A stretch of 64,000 nt of DNA from Atherix ibis (taxonomy: Eukaryota; Arthropoda; Insecta; Diptera; Athericidae): positions 26,514,811 to 26,578,810 of the forward strand of contig OY282605.1 in the NCBI GenBank assembly GCA_958298945.1, in the 5' to 3' direction. Below the pieces are notes generated by a model. The model saw nothing but the letters and a program-made list of their open reading frames with translations, was not told where the DNA came from and searched no databases. Shown in pieces: positions 44,205-56,589 of this stretch. Position 1 is the stretch's first letter; each line of letters opens with the position of its first letter. The translations under genes were made by a program, and so were the position numbers.

Positions 44205-47200
44205 AATCTTAGAAAAAAAACCATTAAAAAAAAGAAACTTATAATAGGAGTATTTAGCTCTCTTAAATACCCCACATATGATAATATTGGGTAATGAAAG
44301 TGCTGTCAAGATGGCTGCATAGACTCTTTACGCCCAGCGCTTACTAATACCATTAATCATATATTAATCAGGCCTACTTAACATCCTCTTCCATAATTTA
44401 TTCTTTGGTAAAATGAACCAATTGAATAATTATTCACACTTTATATTAATTCCACTTGGCCAAGAATTTCTTTGCGAGTAGGATTCGTACCATAATGAAG
44501 CTCCCAAATCTAAAAACCATATTCCCATTTTTACAAAATTCTAATCCCAACAACAAAATCTAATAAAACTTTTACTATTTTACCCTTCTTACTACAGAAC
44601 AGTCGCACTTAGACAGCATCCTACACTTAGTATAATATCGCCAAATGACCTCATTAATATGACGCTATAAAGTACACATACCATCACTATACTATTATTT
44701 ATAATTACAATAATTTAAAATTAAAAGCTCTCATAAAGTCAACTTTGGTTAAAAGAAAAAATCTGAAACGAAAATTCAAAAAATTTCTTATCAAATCTTT
44801 ATCATCGAGAAAGGACAGCAAGCAATTTAATCTGTTTTTTTAATTTGTTCATAAATTAATACATTTAAAGATAAGATACACTTAACATCCTACGTTGAAT
44901 ATAATATTTACGCAAATTGTAAAAGTAATTATAATATATATTATGTAACTTTATTCTTTCTTTTAAATATGAGTTTCATGGGGGAAAAAAGAGAAGAAAA
45001 ATAAAAAAATTTAAATCTGTATTAAGTTAAAAATAAATTGCAAATTTAGTGCAAAGTAATTTGGTGGCATCAGAGCAGAAGACATTGCCAAGGATCAGCT
45101 GTACTGATATCGTAACAGAGCTTTAACAGCAATTCGATACGTAAAGAGATAATTTAGTCAAATTATATAAAAATGTGCATAAATTGACGCGTGCCATGAT
45201 GTCGTTATCTTGAGCTGTTCGTTATGGCGGGCATCTCGAAAATTTCCCAACAAACTGTTCTGACGTCAAGTATCGAAATTGAAATGCTTTCCAGATATTT
45301 AACGATGCCTCCGAACTATAAATACTATACCAGCCGTTTGATTACAAACATGAAAATTCCTCCAAACTGCAGGGTTGGTCATGAAACAGAGCCGAATTGC
45401 AATTCAAGTGGATCATAATTAACTGGAGTCCACCTAAATTGAACGAAATCTTTATGCGTTGATTTCAATTATCTTCAAGTGGACGTCATCTTAGGCTCCA
45501 CTAAGCCTGAAATGATCTTATCCCAATTTGAGTAGGCTCCGATCGAACGCATCAACAGACTATGTGTAGATAGGCATTTCCGGCTAAAATATCGAACTAT
45601 ATCCAGACAGGTGAGTTAAATACGTAAATATAAAAGCACTCATCATAATTTGCGATTGACATTTTGTAGCTTATTCAATATATTATTACACCCCAAAAAA
45701 AAGGAGCTTTTAATAAGGCATAAAATATCAATAAAAAGTGAGAAAAAAAAATCGCCTTTTGAGGTCACCTCCATGCGAGTTGGTTAATCGCCTTTTAATG
45801 GATCGTGATCGTTTTAGTTTCGATGGCGTTGAACGATGATGACGATGTTGACGAGGCTGACAATAATGTTGCTGGCCAAAAAACTCAATCCTCCGTCATC
45901 CCCTCATATTCGTAGGCCCCCCTCCCCCTTTTTTCAGCACAAAGGTTCTGTTCGATGTAAATAAAAACTATTAAGAAAAAAAGAGAATTGAGAATATTTT
46001 AAATGAATAAGTTTTTATTATTTTTATATTTTTGTTGTTGAAATTTTTGTTTCTTCTTAACTTAATTATTTGTTGATGGTTTCAAAAAGATACTGAAAAG
46101 AAAGAGCAACTTAACACCATCTTGACCTGTAGTGGAACGTTCAACAAGCTACTGTACTAATTGCAACTGAAATGACACATTCCAGATTATGGAATCAATG
46201 AAACCGTCTGCATTTCGGAATGTTGTGCTTTCGTTTCATTAACACCTTCCTGTTGTCGGTAGGGAACACCCAAGTGGGTGTGGCTGTTACGGGCGCCAAA
46301 TACAATTTCTCAAAATTTTTATATAGCCCCAACTGTCAGATTTTGTTTATTTCGATTACCACCATGGATTCATATCTTACAGGTGCAGTTCAGTAAATGC
46401 ATTTTAAGGAGTTTAATATTTTCCTTTTTTTCTTTTTTTCTTTCAGACAATCTTTTCTTAAGCTTTCATGCAACGTTCGCCAGTATTCGTCGTGTTAACT
46501 CAAAATATTTTAGTCAAAAAAATAAAAAATAAAACCACAAAAACAAAGCTGTTTATTTTTTTTGAATCTTTTATACCCAAATGAATCGCATACTTAATAA
46601 ATTTTGGGAAAAAATTGCATTTAAATATTAACAATAAATACTCGTAATTTTCGTTAACGTTATAATTTGTATAAGAGGTGTGCAATTTTGATGGTAGTAA
46701 ATTTATTATATCGGACGAGGTCACTAATAAAATCTCACTAAATTCATGCAATTTTAAGAAAGTCATACGCATTAATATGCGAAATTATATCGTGAAAATT
46801 ATTAAATGACAACATATTCCAGGTACTCGTATAAATTCTTAATGAATGGTATGACAGAGTAATTATTTAGTATATTAATAATAATAATAATAATATTTTA
46901 TATATAATTATTAATTTTTTTAGGAAAAAACGCAAAAAGTACAGTGTTTTTTTAAAAAAATGAGGTTACAATTTTTTACTTAAGTAATTTTAGATTTAAA
47001 TAAAAAAATAGTGATTTGGTTGATCGTAATTGTTTTTTATGACTTCGTGGATCATTAAATAATCCGCCCCCCGATGTGATTCGTCACAATCTGCAAAACA
47101 ATAGAAAAGTTGAAAATACTCAAAAGTGTCAAGTTGCTACCGGTCATGTTGCTATCGTGGGTTATTAATTTCCTCGCAGTTCGGCGGATGGAGTCCTACA
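44205..47200. other. Non-coding stretch, no gene seen
   Basis: AT-rich, with a (TAA)n-type microsatellite at 46876-46894 and a GC-richer island at 45770-45950. The 64-codon frame at 45224 and 84-codon frame at 46278 have no recognisable domain. Confidence 0.45.
46876..46894. repeat. (TAA)n microsatellite
   Basis: About six AAT/TAA units followed by TATATA-rich sequence; probably length-variable. Confidence 0.75.
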
Positions 47201-47206
47201 CCTTCA

Positions 47207-48514
47207 TATAGGGTTTTCCAATAAGAGTAATATTATTTCTAAGTGACGTTTCGGCCATTTGTAATATGTCATGATCTGTCATTTTTTTTCATTGTATTCA
47301 GTATTGTTTACAATTTTATCATGGAGAGATATTCGTAAGAACAACGTTTAAAATTATTCAATTTTATTGTCAAAATAAACGTTCTGGAAATTGCAATTTT
47401 TCGTGCACTTTTGACATTTTATGGTCGTAATAATCGTCCAACTCTGCTCGCTATTCGTCGAATTGTTAAAAATTTCGAGCGTACATTTTCTTCACATAAT
47501 ATTCAAGTGCCAAGAAGACAAAGAACTGCTTGAAGTAATGAAAATATTGCTGCCGTTCAGGCAAGTGTTGCTGAAGACCGCAATTTGTCGATTCCAAGAC
47601 GTTCTCAAGAATAGTGACTGTCTTAAACCACATCCTGGTGGTTTGTGAGATATGATTTGGGCTTGCATCCATATAAAATTGTTATCACTCAAGAACTGAA
47701 GCCATTGGACCACCGTAAACATCGTGAATTTGCTGATTTTGTCTTGGAACAACTTGAAAACGATAACAAATATTTTAAGAAAATCATCTTCTCCTATGAG
47801 GCTTACTTTCATCTTAGTGGTGCAATAAATAAACAAACCTGTCGATTCTGGTGCGAAGAAAATCCGCAAATTATTCATGAACACCCATTACATTTACCTA
47901 AATTGACAGTTTGGTGTGGTTTTTGGTCTGGTGGAATCATCGGTCCGTACTTCTTTCGAAATGAAGCTGGTAACACGGTTACTGTCAATGGAGAGCGGTA
48001 TAGATCGATGATAACCAACTTTTTATAGCCGAAATTGGAAGAAGTTGATCTTGACAACATCTGGTTCCAACAAGACGGGGCTACGTGCCACACAGAACGT
48101 GCAACAACCAAATTATTGCGAGAAAAGTTTGGAGATTCGATTATTTCAAGAAATTGTGACATTGAATGGCCTCCAAGAAGTTGTGATTTAACACCATTAG
48201 ACTCATTCTTATAGGGTTATTTGAAGTCATTAGTCTTTAGCAATAAACCAGACTCTCTTCAAGCTTTAGAAGTCAATATTGAACGTGCTATTCATGACAT
48301 ACGACTTGATTTAGTAGAAAAAGTGCTCGAAAATTGGGTTCATCGAATTCGTTCCTGCAAAAAAAGTCGTGGAGGCCATTTGAATTACGTTTTAATCAGA
48401 ACTTAATTGTATCGATTATACTTTACATTAAATAAAAAATATTTGAAATACCTTAACAATTGTAGGTTTTTTTTGAAAAGAAATCATATCACTCTTATTC
48501 GAAAACCCTTTATA
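47207..48514 (+). mobile_element. DD41D element with both terminal repeats
   Basis: The left end TATAGGGTTTTCCAATAAGA and the right end (complement: TATAAAGGGTTTTCGAATAA) form inverted repeats of about 34 bp around a 1.3-kb element with TA borders. It is the best preserved DD41D copy in the window and defines the family's ends; it belongs to a subtype different from the copy at 28178-29092. Confidence 0.85.
47321..48406 (+). pseudogene. DD41D transposase with several lesions
   Basis: ATG at 47321 (MERYS, stop, EQRLKIIQFYCQNKRS) opens the N-terminal helix-turn-helix; FRALLTFYGRNNRPTLLAIR and RIVKNFERTF follow with frame slips. The core is in one long frame: GLHPYKIVITQELKPLDHRK, KKIIFSYEAYFHLSGAIN (first position Tyr where Asp is usual), LTVWCGFWSGGIIGPYFF, NGERYRSMITNFL, a stop, DNIWFQQDGATCHTERAT, DIEWPPRSCDLTPLDSFL, a stop, and the C-terminus LEVNIERAIHDIRLDLVEKV. 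Second and third Asp are 41 residues apart. At least three nonsense codons and a frame slip; non-functional. Confidence 0.88.
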
Positions 48515-49960
48515 TGGTTACTATATAAAAGGAATCATACCTTTTGATAAAATAACACTTAAAAACAGACAGGATCAACGGCGGAAGTTTTCTTACCACA
48601 AATTGACCATATAAAGGGTTTTTTCGTCCTTCATGCCATTCTTTTAGCGTTCAACTTACTATTTCCTATATATTAAAAGAGTGTCATTTCACCAAGAATT
48701 TATTTTTAAATAGAACTCCGTCTATTGTAAAGCTCCTATACCCAACAACTCTTATCCAAATACCTCCTTTAAACCTTTATATAAATTTAAATATCGTCAA
48801 CAAAATTTACCGATCTCTGAATTTTTCGTATAATTTACTATCGACCAGTTTTTTTTCCGATGCCGGCAACGAAAACCTACACGAGACATAGAGATTTTAA
48901 ATGGCCTCATAGTCGTGACGCTACAAAATGGCCTCTGGATCTTATATTTTTAAATTATATTTATTTCTCGATTTATATGTAAGGTTTCTTAGGCAAGAGC
49001 CAGAGGCTATTTAATAGGTCACCTCAGGTCTGATAGTAAAAACCTGCACGTTTGAATAGCACTTTTATATAGTAGTCCTTCTCATTTAAGTAGAGGAAGA
49101 AATCAAGAGAAATTAAATCAAAGGAACAAAATTATATCCCAACTTTTCGACATGGTTCAGTCAGGAAATATGGGTCGCAGAATTTCCATAGTGACGGCGT
49201 TCTCGTGGAGCGAACACTGTAACCTCTCCATATCGAGGTCTATAGCACCTTTCCATATCGCTCTCCAAATACTATAACAGCATTGCCAGCAGCGGCGTCG
49301 AAAAAATACAGTCCACTCACGCCTCTAGCGCAAATACCTCCTCTAAAAGGATGTTAAGGCCATTTGCAAATTCCCTCCCCAAAAGCATTTATTTTGCTTA
49401 TTAACAAAGCCGTTAAACCAATACGTGCTCTGTCACCTATTATCAATTTTCTGTCAAAATTAGGGTCTTGACTATGCAGCTCCAAACATTTTTCTACCAA
49501 TGACAGTGACGTAGACGATCACTTATGGGGGTTCAAGGACTTTTAGTTACAGTTGAGTGTCCGGTTCTAAAATGGTCAGGATTCGATCTATTAAATACTA
49601 TACTATGTTTATTTTTATGTTAACTTCTTTGGACATGTGCTAGAGAACACTTTATAGCGCTACGAGTATAAAGCCATTTGGTGACTGCATTGTAAGTTTT
49701 TTGGAGTAGATTAAATATTTAAAAGTAGATATGAGAATGTAGTTTTTGGATCCAGGAGCTTCATAATGATAGAAGTCATGTTCGCAAAGAATTAGTGATG
49801 GTGAACTGAATATCACACGATTTGCATAACAGAGGATTAGTGTTACCAGAAGCGAATTATGATTAAATCCAAATTTTGCGAAGCTTACGTTCCCAGAATT
49901 TCGAAATGGTTTTTGAATAGACTGGATTATTTATGGTCGACCAATGATTCTAATGGTTGC
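48515..49960. other. Non-coding stretch with dispersed repeat
   Basis: No gene. The block 49650-49830 resembles 54920-55110 (shared AAGCCATTTGG / AGGCCATTTGG and GGATCCAGGAGCTTC / GATCCAGAAGCTC steps in the same order), so both are fragments of one dispersed repeat, perhaps the non-LTR element whose RNase H piece lies just downstream. Confidence 0.45.
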
Positions 49961-50011
49961 TCTAGTCTATGTGTCTGCATAAGTAAGCGAGATTGGTGAT
50001 AGCTATTAGAA

Positions 50012-50280
50012 CTAAACTATCACCAATAGAAATGGTAAGTTTTTTCTTATTGCCCAAAATTCCCACATGCTCTGGTCGCCAATTCTCCTATTATTAACTA
50101 GGCTATATAGAATAGCGCTAAATTCTGGATCACCCGATGGGCAACGAATAGCTTTGAGAGCGGCAAGGCTATCACTTTTAATAGTATAACTCAATTGTCT
50201 ATAGTTGCTGTTTTAATAGCGCACAATTCCCCATAATACGGAGGCAATTCTATAATGGAAGATTCCAGCATGACCGCTGC
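50012..50280 (-). pseudogene. RNase H domain fragment of a non-LTR retrotransposon
   Basis: The minus strand reads SSIIELPPYYGELCAIKTAT, then after a frame slip YTIKSDSLAALKAI and SGDPEFSAILYSLVNN. The SDS.AAL.AI box is the second catalytic motif of RNase H as seen in I-clade and some Jockey-related elements, and E-L-x-AI before it fits the first part. No RT sequence was recognised next to it. It degrades the RNA strand of hybrids in intact elements; here only a relic remains. Confidence 0.55.
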
Positions 50281-50769
50281 ATTTGTGAATAAAACCAAAC
50301 AATCTGCGAGTTTGTGAAGCTGTTCAATGAAATTTTTCTTATTTTCTTTCATATATCAGGGAACGATGACACTTTCAATATTGCTCCCAATCACATTTTC
50401 CAATCTGGAGGGGAATTATGGATGCTTTTCATATAAAATAAAAAATTAATAGGGATTGAAATGATGAATTCTTCATTGAACTGGGAGAGATTACTTACAG
50501 TGTGAAGGGGTTAATTGGAGAAATACAGATTTTTGTAAATAATTTTTAAAAGAAATTAAAATCATTTTTACCGCAGAAGTTGGCTATAATCCACCACTAA
50601 TTTGCTTACTTGGGACTATTATTCTGACACATATAGTCTGGAAATAAAGTAAAATTTTGTCCAAAAAAATTGCTTCTTACTGAACTATTGTATTTTTATC
50701 TTTATTTTACCCATTCTGATTATAGAAGTAATTTTATCAAAAAGATAGTTAATTTAAAGATCCCATCTG

Positions 50770-51399
50770 GAAACGGATTATGGCTATGAGTGACGTGGAA
50801 ACCAAAGCTCAATTATCCCAATGGATGCTGCCGCACGAGCTAAGACCGAAAAAAGTGCGCCAAGGTCGGTCGAATGTGAAGGCTTTGCTTACAGATTTCT
50901 TCGATTGCAGGGCCGCGGTATATCATGAGTTCTTGCCACAGGGTATAACGGTCAATAAGGAATATTACCTGCAAGTTATGCACAAGTTTCGCCAAGCAAT
51001 CCGCCAGAAACGCCCGGATTTGTGGAAGAACAAAAATTGACTTTTGCACCACGATTACGCCCCTGCTCAAGCATTGTTGCTTGTGCGCGAGATTTTGGCT
51101 AAAATCAACACACTAATAATACTGCAGCCATCGTATTCCCCAGATCTGGCCCCCTGTGACATTTACTTGTTTCCGAAACAGATTCTTTGATCCATTTTTT
51201 GGAATGGGCAAAAAACGAAAACGAGCCAAAACATGTGCAAACAAAGCAGCTGTCAAAAATTAACTGAACATTCAAAATGGCCGAACTTATCGGCATAAGT
51301 GAAAGATATAAATAAAACCATAACGCCATAAAAAAAAACGAAAATCGAATATACGTAACCCATGGAAATTCGCGATACTTTTTAAACAGACCTCGTATA
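50770..51399 (+). mobile_element. Fold-back mariner M4, copy B (left arm lost)
   Basis: It begins abruptly within the first-Asp region (VETKAQLSQWMLPHELRPKK) and continues VKALLTDFFDCRAAVYHEFL, GITVNKEYYLQVMHKFRQAI, RQKRPDLWKNKN, LLHHDYAPAQALLLVREI (second Asp) and LQPSYSPDLAPCD (third Asp), then the junction CGAAACAGATTCTTTGATCC and the inverted 5' end, closing with TTTTTAAACAGACCTCGTATA. The long right arm here keeps the inner part missing from copy A. No left terminal repeat was found, so it is 5'-deleted. Confidence 0.8.
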
Positions 51400-53210
51400 C
51401 TGAATTTATTTATAATTCCTACATATATAAACACATGGTTGATTATTGTACATTTTATTACTTAATCCTTAACTTCAATTAACGTTCTTAACATTGTTCT
51501 GAAGATTAACGCCCGATGCAATTGTGAATATAGGTATTGGATAGGATCGTAGATAGATGGGATCCTTGTGGAATACCATTTTCCATTTGGCGTTCGAACA
51601 AAACTCATGGTATGTGATGGAAAAAAAATTACAATTAGTAAAAAATTGAACATTTTCTAGAATGAATTTATAAATTTTTCATAAAATTAACTATTTCAGA
51701 TTTTCTTAAAAAGAAGTACATAAATTGTCATCAAATATTGTAGTAGCGTTACAGTATCATTTCTTACATACAAACAATTAAATAATATTTTTTCGAATAT
51801 ATTCCATATTATTTCTATTTTTCGAATAAATAAATTCATTCAATGTGAATAATTATTAGTTTAGAATACAAATCGAATGTGCAAAGGAAGCCATTATTGA
51901 AAAAAAATACTCGTAAACGATTAATTAGCCAATTTGTCAGTAATTTTTTGTTCGATGTTTTCCTTTAAAAATACAATTGTTGCTGAGCGACAATTTTAAT
52001 AAAATAAAAACTAAATAAAAATGGAAGAAATACTACTCGTATATAAAGTGAATTTAAAAAAATCAGCCATCCATCAAATATAGATAATCGGGTGTAGTAA
52101 TCAAAATATAGTCCATAAGAATATGTAATTTTATATGATCCGCAACTGTTTTCTACTAGATTGCACAGTATTGACACGCGCCGTTTTGCATTTGACTGCG
52201 GCTAATCTATTAGTCAATTTCCATGACGGTTAAAAAGCGATGAAAATTCATATCATAACAACAAATGCCATATAACAATGGAATGGAAAATGCGAATGGA
52301 AAAGGGAAATTGCCACTTTCAATGTCAGAATCAAACTGAATTTAGCCCAATGTGACAGTGAAACGAAAGACAATATTTTGCACGCAACACTGACCAGAGA
52401 AAATCACTTCTACGAGAATATCTCCTTGGTTTGATCTCAGATACAATATTTTTAGACATTGTCTTTTGCTATTATGGAAATTGTCGAATCATTAATCATA
52501 TGTGATGGATTTTGAGTGTTTTTTATTCTATAAAATAAAGGTTATTGATAGTAATTATAATAGTTTTTTTTTTGTTCCTCAAAGAAAAAAATAGTATTGC
52601 TAAAAATAAATACAGATTAATTCATTTTGCAGTTCTAAAAGTATAGGCCAGTTATTTTACAGTCATCAAATATAAATTTGCCAAAAAAAGTAAAGTTGAT
52701 GTAGACTAAGAATTGCCATTTTACACTGTAAGTTTTTAAGATACAATAGCAAAAATTCGTTAAAATTTTAAAAACTTTACAAAAAAATTTACAATTTTGC
52801 TAAAGGTACGTTTTGCGCAAAATTTTCTTTTCTATAATTACCATAATTGAGATGCTAAAAGCCTACATAAGTAATAGTGGGGAAGATGTAAAAAGAGATT
52901 TTAGTTCTAAGGGCTATGATCGTATAATAACCAACTTTCTTTTCACCTAAACGGAAAATTCCAAGGACACGTAATTTCGAGAAAAAAAATAATATTAACA
53001 AAAGATATTTTTAAAACTTTAGATCATTTATCTGATCTAAAGTTTAGAAAATGTCTTTGTTAATATAATTTTTTTTTTGGGCCAAGTTATGGCCCAATTT
53101 TAGATCGAAATATGGGAAAAAATCCTTACAAACTTTCCTCAAAAGGATCGAGTTTTTCAAGAACTCTTTTAGCATTTTTTATATTTTTGTTAATTTTAAA
53201 TAGCAAATTA
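51400..53210. other. Non-coding AT-rich stretch
   Basis: No gene or transposon box recognised. Around 53000-53075 a loose inverted repeat is visible (CTTTAGATCA / TGATCTAAAG). Confidence 0.45.
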
Positions 53211-53212
53211 CA

Positions 53213-54007
53213 TATGAGGTCTATTCAAAAAGTATTGCAAATTTTGAATTTCCGCGGATTGCGTATATTCGATTTTCTATTTTTTGTGGCGTTATGTTGG
53301 TACTCATGACTCTCGCATTAACATTGCTAAGGCGCTGTTGGACTCTGTCCGCGACGACTCAAATTTGCTCCAAAGGGTCATAACTGGTGACGAATCATGA
53401 GTTTCTGGTTATGAAGTGGAAACCAAAGCTAAATCATCCAAATGGAAGCTGCCGCACGAGCCAAGACCGAAAAAAGCTCGCCAAGTTGGGTCGAATATGA
53501 AGGTTTTGCTTACAGTTTTCTTCGATTACAGAGGCGTGGTGCATCATGTGTTCTTGCCACAGGGTAGAATGGTCAATAAGGAGGAATATTACCTGCAAGT
53601 TATGCGCAATTACCTGCAAGTTATGCGCCAGAAACGCCCGGATTTGTGGAAGAACAAAAATTGACTTTTGCACCATGATAACGGCCCTGCTCACGCATCA
53701 TTGCTTGTGCGCGAATTTTTGGCCAAAATCAACACACTAATAATGCCGCAACCGTATTCCCCAGATCTGGCCCCCTGTGACTTTTTCTTGTTCCCGAAAC
53801 AAATTCTTTGATCCATTTTTTGGAATGGGCACAAATCAAAGACAAGCCACAACATGTGCAACCAAAGCAGCTGTCAAAAATTAACTGAACATTCAAAATG
53901 GCCGAACTTGTCGACATAAGTAAGAGACATGATTACCAACAAAACGCCACAAAAAATCGAAAATCGAATATATGTACCCCGCGATACTTTTTGAACAGAC
54001 CTCGTAT
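53213..54007 (+). mobile_element. Fold-back mariner M4, copy C
   Basis: The left arm (about 105 bp, TATGAGGTCTATTCAAAAAG ... GGCGTTATGTTGGTACTCAT) joins directly to an internal transposase piece: LLQRVITGDES, VETKAKSSKWKLPHEPRPKK, VLLTVFFDYRGVVHHVFLPQ, RQKRPDLWKNKN, LLHHDNGPAHASLLVREFLA, PYSPDLAPCDFFLFPK. The protein then ends at the junction GAAACAAATTCTTTGATCC, after which the sequence is the inverted 5' leader and terminal repeat to 54007. A 21-bp tandem duplication (TACCTGCAAGTTATGCGC) lies near 53590-53625. The catalytic core boxes are better kept here than in copy A, but the DNA-binding and C-terminal regions are absent. Confidence 0.85.
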
Positions 54008-54009
54008 TA

Positions 54010-55740
54010 TATGTAAGAACTAAAATCTTTATTGAAAGTATTTTTTATTAAAATCGACTTTTTAAAGATAAAAAATGGATAATCCTTTCTGATCTTATCG
54101 GTATTATCTACTATCCAAAAAAAATTTCTTTATAAATTATCCTCTTTTTTGAATTTTTTTTTTTTTATTGTTAAATGTAAATTTTTATTTATTTTAATTT
54201 TTTTTCGAAACTGAAATTGCGTCAGTACAAAATAATAACGAGTCCATTTCAATAAAAAAATGTTTCGGTTTTCTTGGCAAATGATTTAGTACACGTTCAG
54301 TAGATCGTATTTGTAAATAGCACCTAAACTGAAGGCGAACATAAATAATCCGTCGATTAAAACGTTATGTAAGATGAGACAAAACTCATCTGACTCGAAT
54401 CTGAAAATTGACAAATTGTATTCCGAGCTGACATAAATCTTTGGAGACGAGCAAAGTTGTTGTCCACTTGCATATAAAGACAGTGTCCGGTTTGTTTTCA
54501 ATGAATTCTTTCATTTTTTATTTCTTTAAATGTTTTCAGATATTATTGTATTCCGAAAATACGCGTCAGTCTCATTACTGATCCACCTACACAAAAATAC
54601 TCGACTGTAAGCCCAAACCAAATAAGAAATTCATTAGTTTTCTTTAGGTTGGTTTCCGAAATAAAAAATGCTAAACAAAAATTTAACCCAATAATGTATA
54701 TCAGCAAAAGTTGGAAATTATTTTTTTTTTCAATTTTAACACATATTAATCTTCTTAAAAATAATATCAATAATTTTTTTTTCAGAAACAATTTTTTTTT
54801 TCAATTTTAAATAATATTATTGTAATAAGTTGAAAATGTTGCGAAGATTTTTATAAAGAAATTTATAAAAACAGAATTAAATAAATTTTGTTACCATTTG
54901 ATTGTTTTTTTGTAAAGTCCTTTAGACATGAACGAAATGAGGCCATTTGGCTACTCTTCAGTGAAGCTAGTCTGTATTTATTAGGTTTAGTAGCAATATG
55001 TTGGGTTAGGTTTAGAAGCGGACTTGGATGTAAAATTGTTTGATCCAGAAGCTCTATAATCGGATAAATGCTCTTCGCAAATTCATACAACATGTGAGTG
55101 ATGATGAACTGTCACAGGATTACCAAATAGGACTTGGGTGTTATCCAAGTCCTGTTTTGGCCAATTCGAATTCTTAGCAGTTTTCTTGTCCAAAATTTCG
55201 ATAAGGATGATGGGAAGACTAGATTGTTGGTAGTAGGCCAGTGAGACTCTTTTATTTTTTTTTACTGGGTAAAAAATCCCACACACTTTAGAGATACCAA
55301 TCTCTACAGTGTGTGGAATTTTTAACGACTAAAATACACATCCATTTTCATCAATTATACATCCCCATGGGACTATTGTCAGGCATTACTTTATGGGCAG
55401 TAGACTGGCATCAAGGCTTTTATCCTATTAAGGCTGCAGACTGCCATTATTCTTGTCTCTTTTTTATTAGAGAGTTTCTTTATTACTTAGGTTTTGTATA
55501 ATGCCCCTCTAGAACAGTGGTTTATCGATTAATTGCACAACTCCCTCCCTTTCTATGCCAAAACGTGGATCGCGCAACTTCGATTGCGAATCTACAATTG
55601 AGGAAAGTTGCATCAACTTCCATCTTAAAGCGACAAAGATATGCCGTGAAGCAAGCGTATGGTACCAGAAATGGGGCCATGCAGTGGTCCACTTCTCGGT
55701 GGTCTGTTCCGTTCCACGTGGGTATTTAAAAAATTAGTTG
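54010..55740. other. Non-coding stretch with dispersed repeat
   Basis: The part 54920-55110 matches 49650-49830 loosely. A segment near 55250-55300 (GGGTAAAAAATCCCACACAC) resembles an R1-type 3' UTR on the minus strand. No gene was recognised. Confidence 0.4.
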
Positions 55741-56060
55741 ATGCGTCAATCTTCCTTTAATCGATAAATCCCAGTTTCGCTGCCATCTCGACACCGTTCC
55801 TTGCCGACAGTGAGCCGATATTTCTCATTTCCCTACCAAAAGCTTAATTGGCGGCATATTGGTGATAACATAGACAGCGTCATACAAGACAGTAAGGACT
55901 GTCCTCGAAATTCGAAGTATGCTACGACGGAATATTGCCATCACCAGATGCTTGTACGTTTCGGTCATTACAGCTTCTACCCAAATAGTAGCTGCGTAGG
56001 GCATTATAAAGTGAATAACTGCGTCGGCTCCGTCGCAGGACACCGGAGAATTTTTTTTAA
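55740..56060 (-). pseudogene. R1-clade C-terminal remnant
   Basis: The minus strand reads MTETYKHLVMAIFRRSILRI and ITNMPPIKLLVGK, which follows the R1 pattern after the RT thumb (...LLRI..AYRTVS..A..VIAG..PI.LLA.E). No RT active site remains upstream. The match is weak and by pattern only. Confidence 0.5.
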
Positions 56061-56589
56061 GCCGACACCTATTTTAAGTAGATTCTATCAAATCTCGTTG
56101 AGTATAGGATCATTCAATGGGACACGAAAAGCTTTAGATACAAAGGCTATGATATTCCTGTACGGAAGGACCCCAAAGTGTAGTCACATATTTGCGTCCT
56201 CTAATCACGTATTTCTCAAACTTGTTGAAGAGATAACTTCTACATTTTTCAATATTTCTTTTTTATAAAAACTATAATTTTTGTCATGAAATTTTATCGC
56301 AAAAATTTTAGAATGTATTTTTCGGTCTTTATGAAGAGTTATCCAATTTATATTTGAAAAATTAAATTTTATGAAAAGATATTTTTAATTAAGTTTTTTA
56401 ATAAATTTTTTAATTATTATATTCAGTAAATTTTGCCATTATAAAATTAATATTGGAAACTGCAGTTTTCTAATAGATGGCGCCAGCAATAATTTCTGGT
56501 CCAAAATATCGGATCAGATACGTCTAAGGCATCTGTGAACAACTCATTGTCATTGTATTTGGAAATTTTTATCGATGTAATATATTTTT

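Noticed and set aside
51462..51653. 63-codon minus-strand frame considered as an RT fragment
   Set aside because: No RT box could be aligned; the resemblance was limited to composition.
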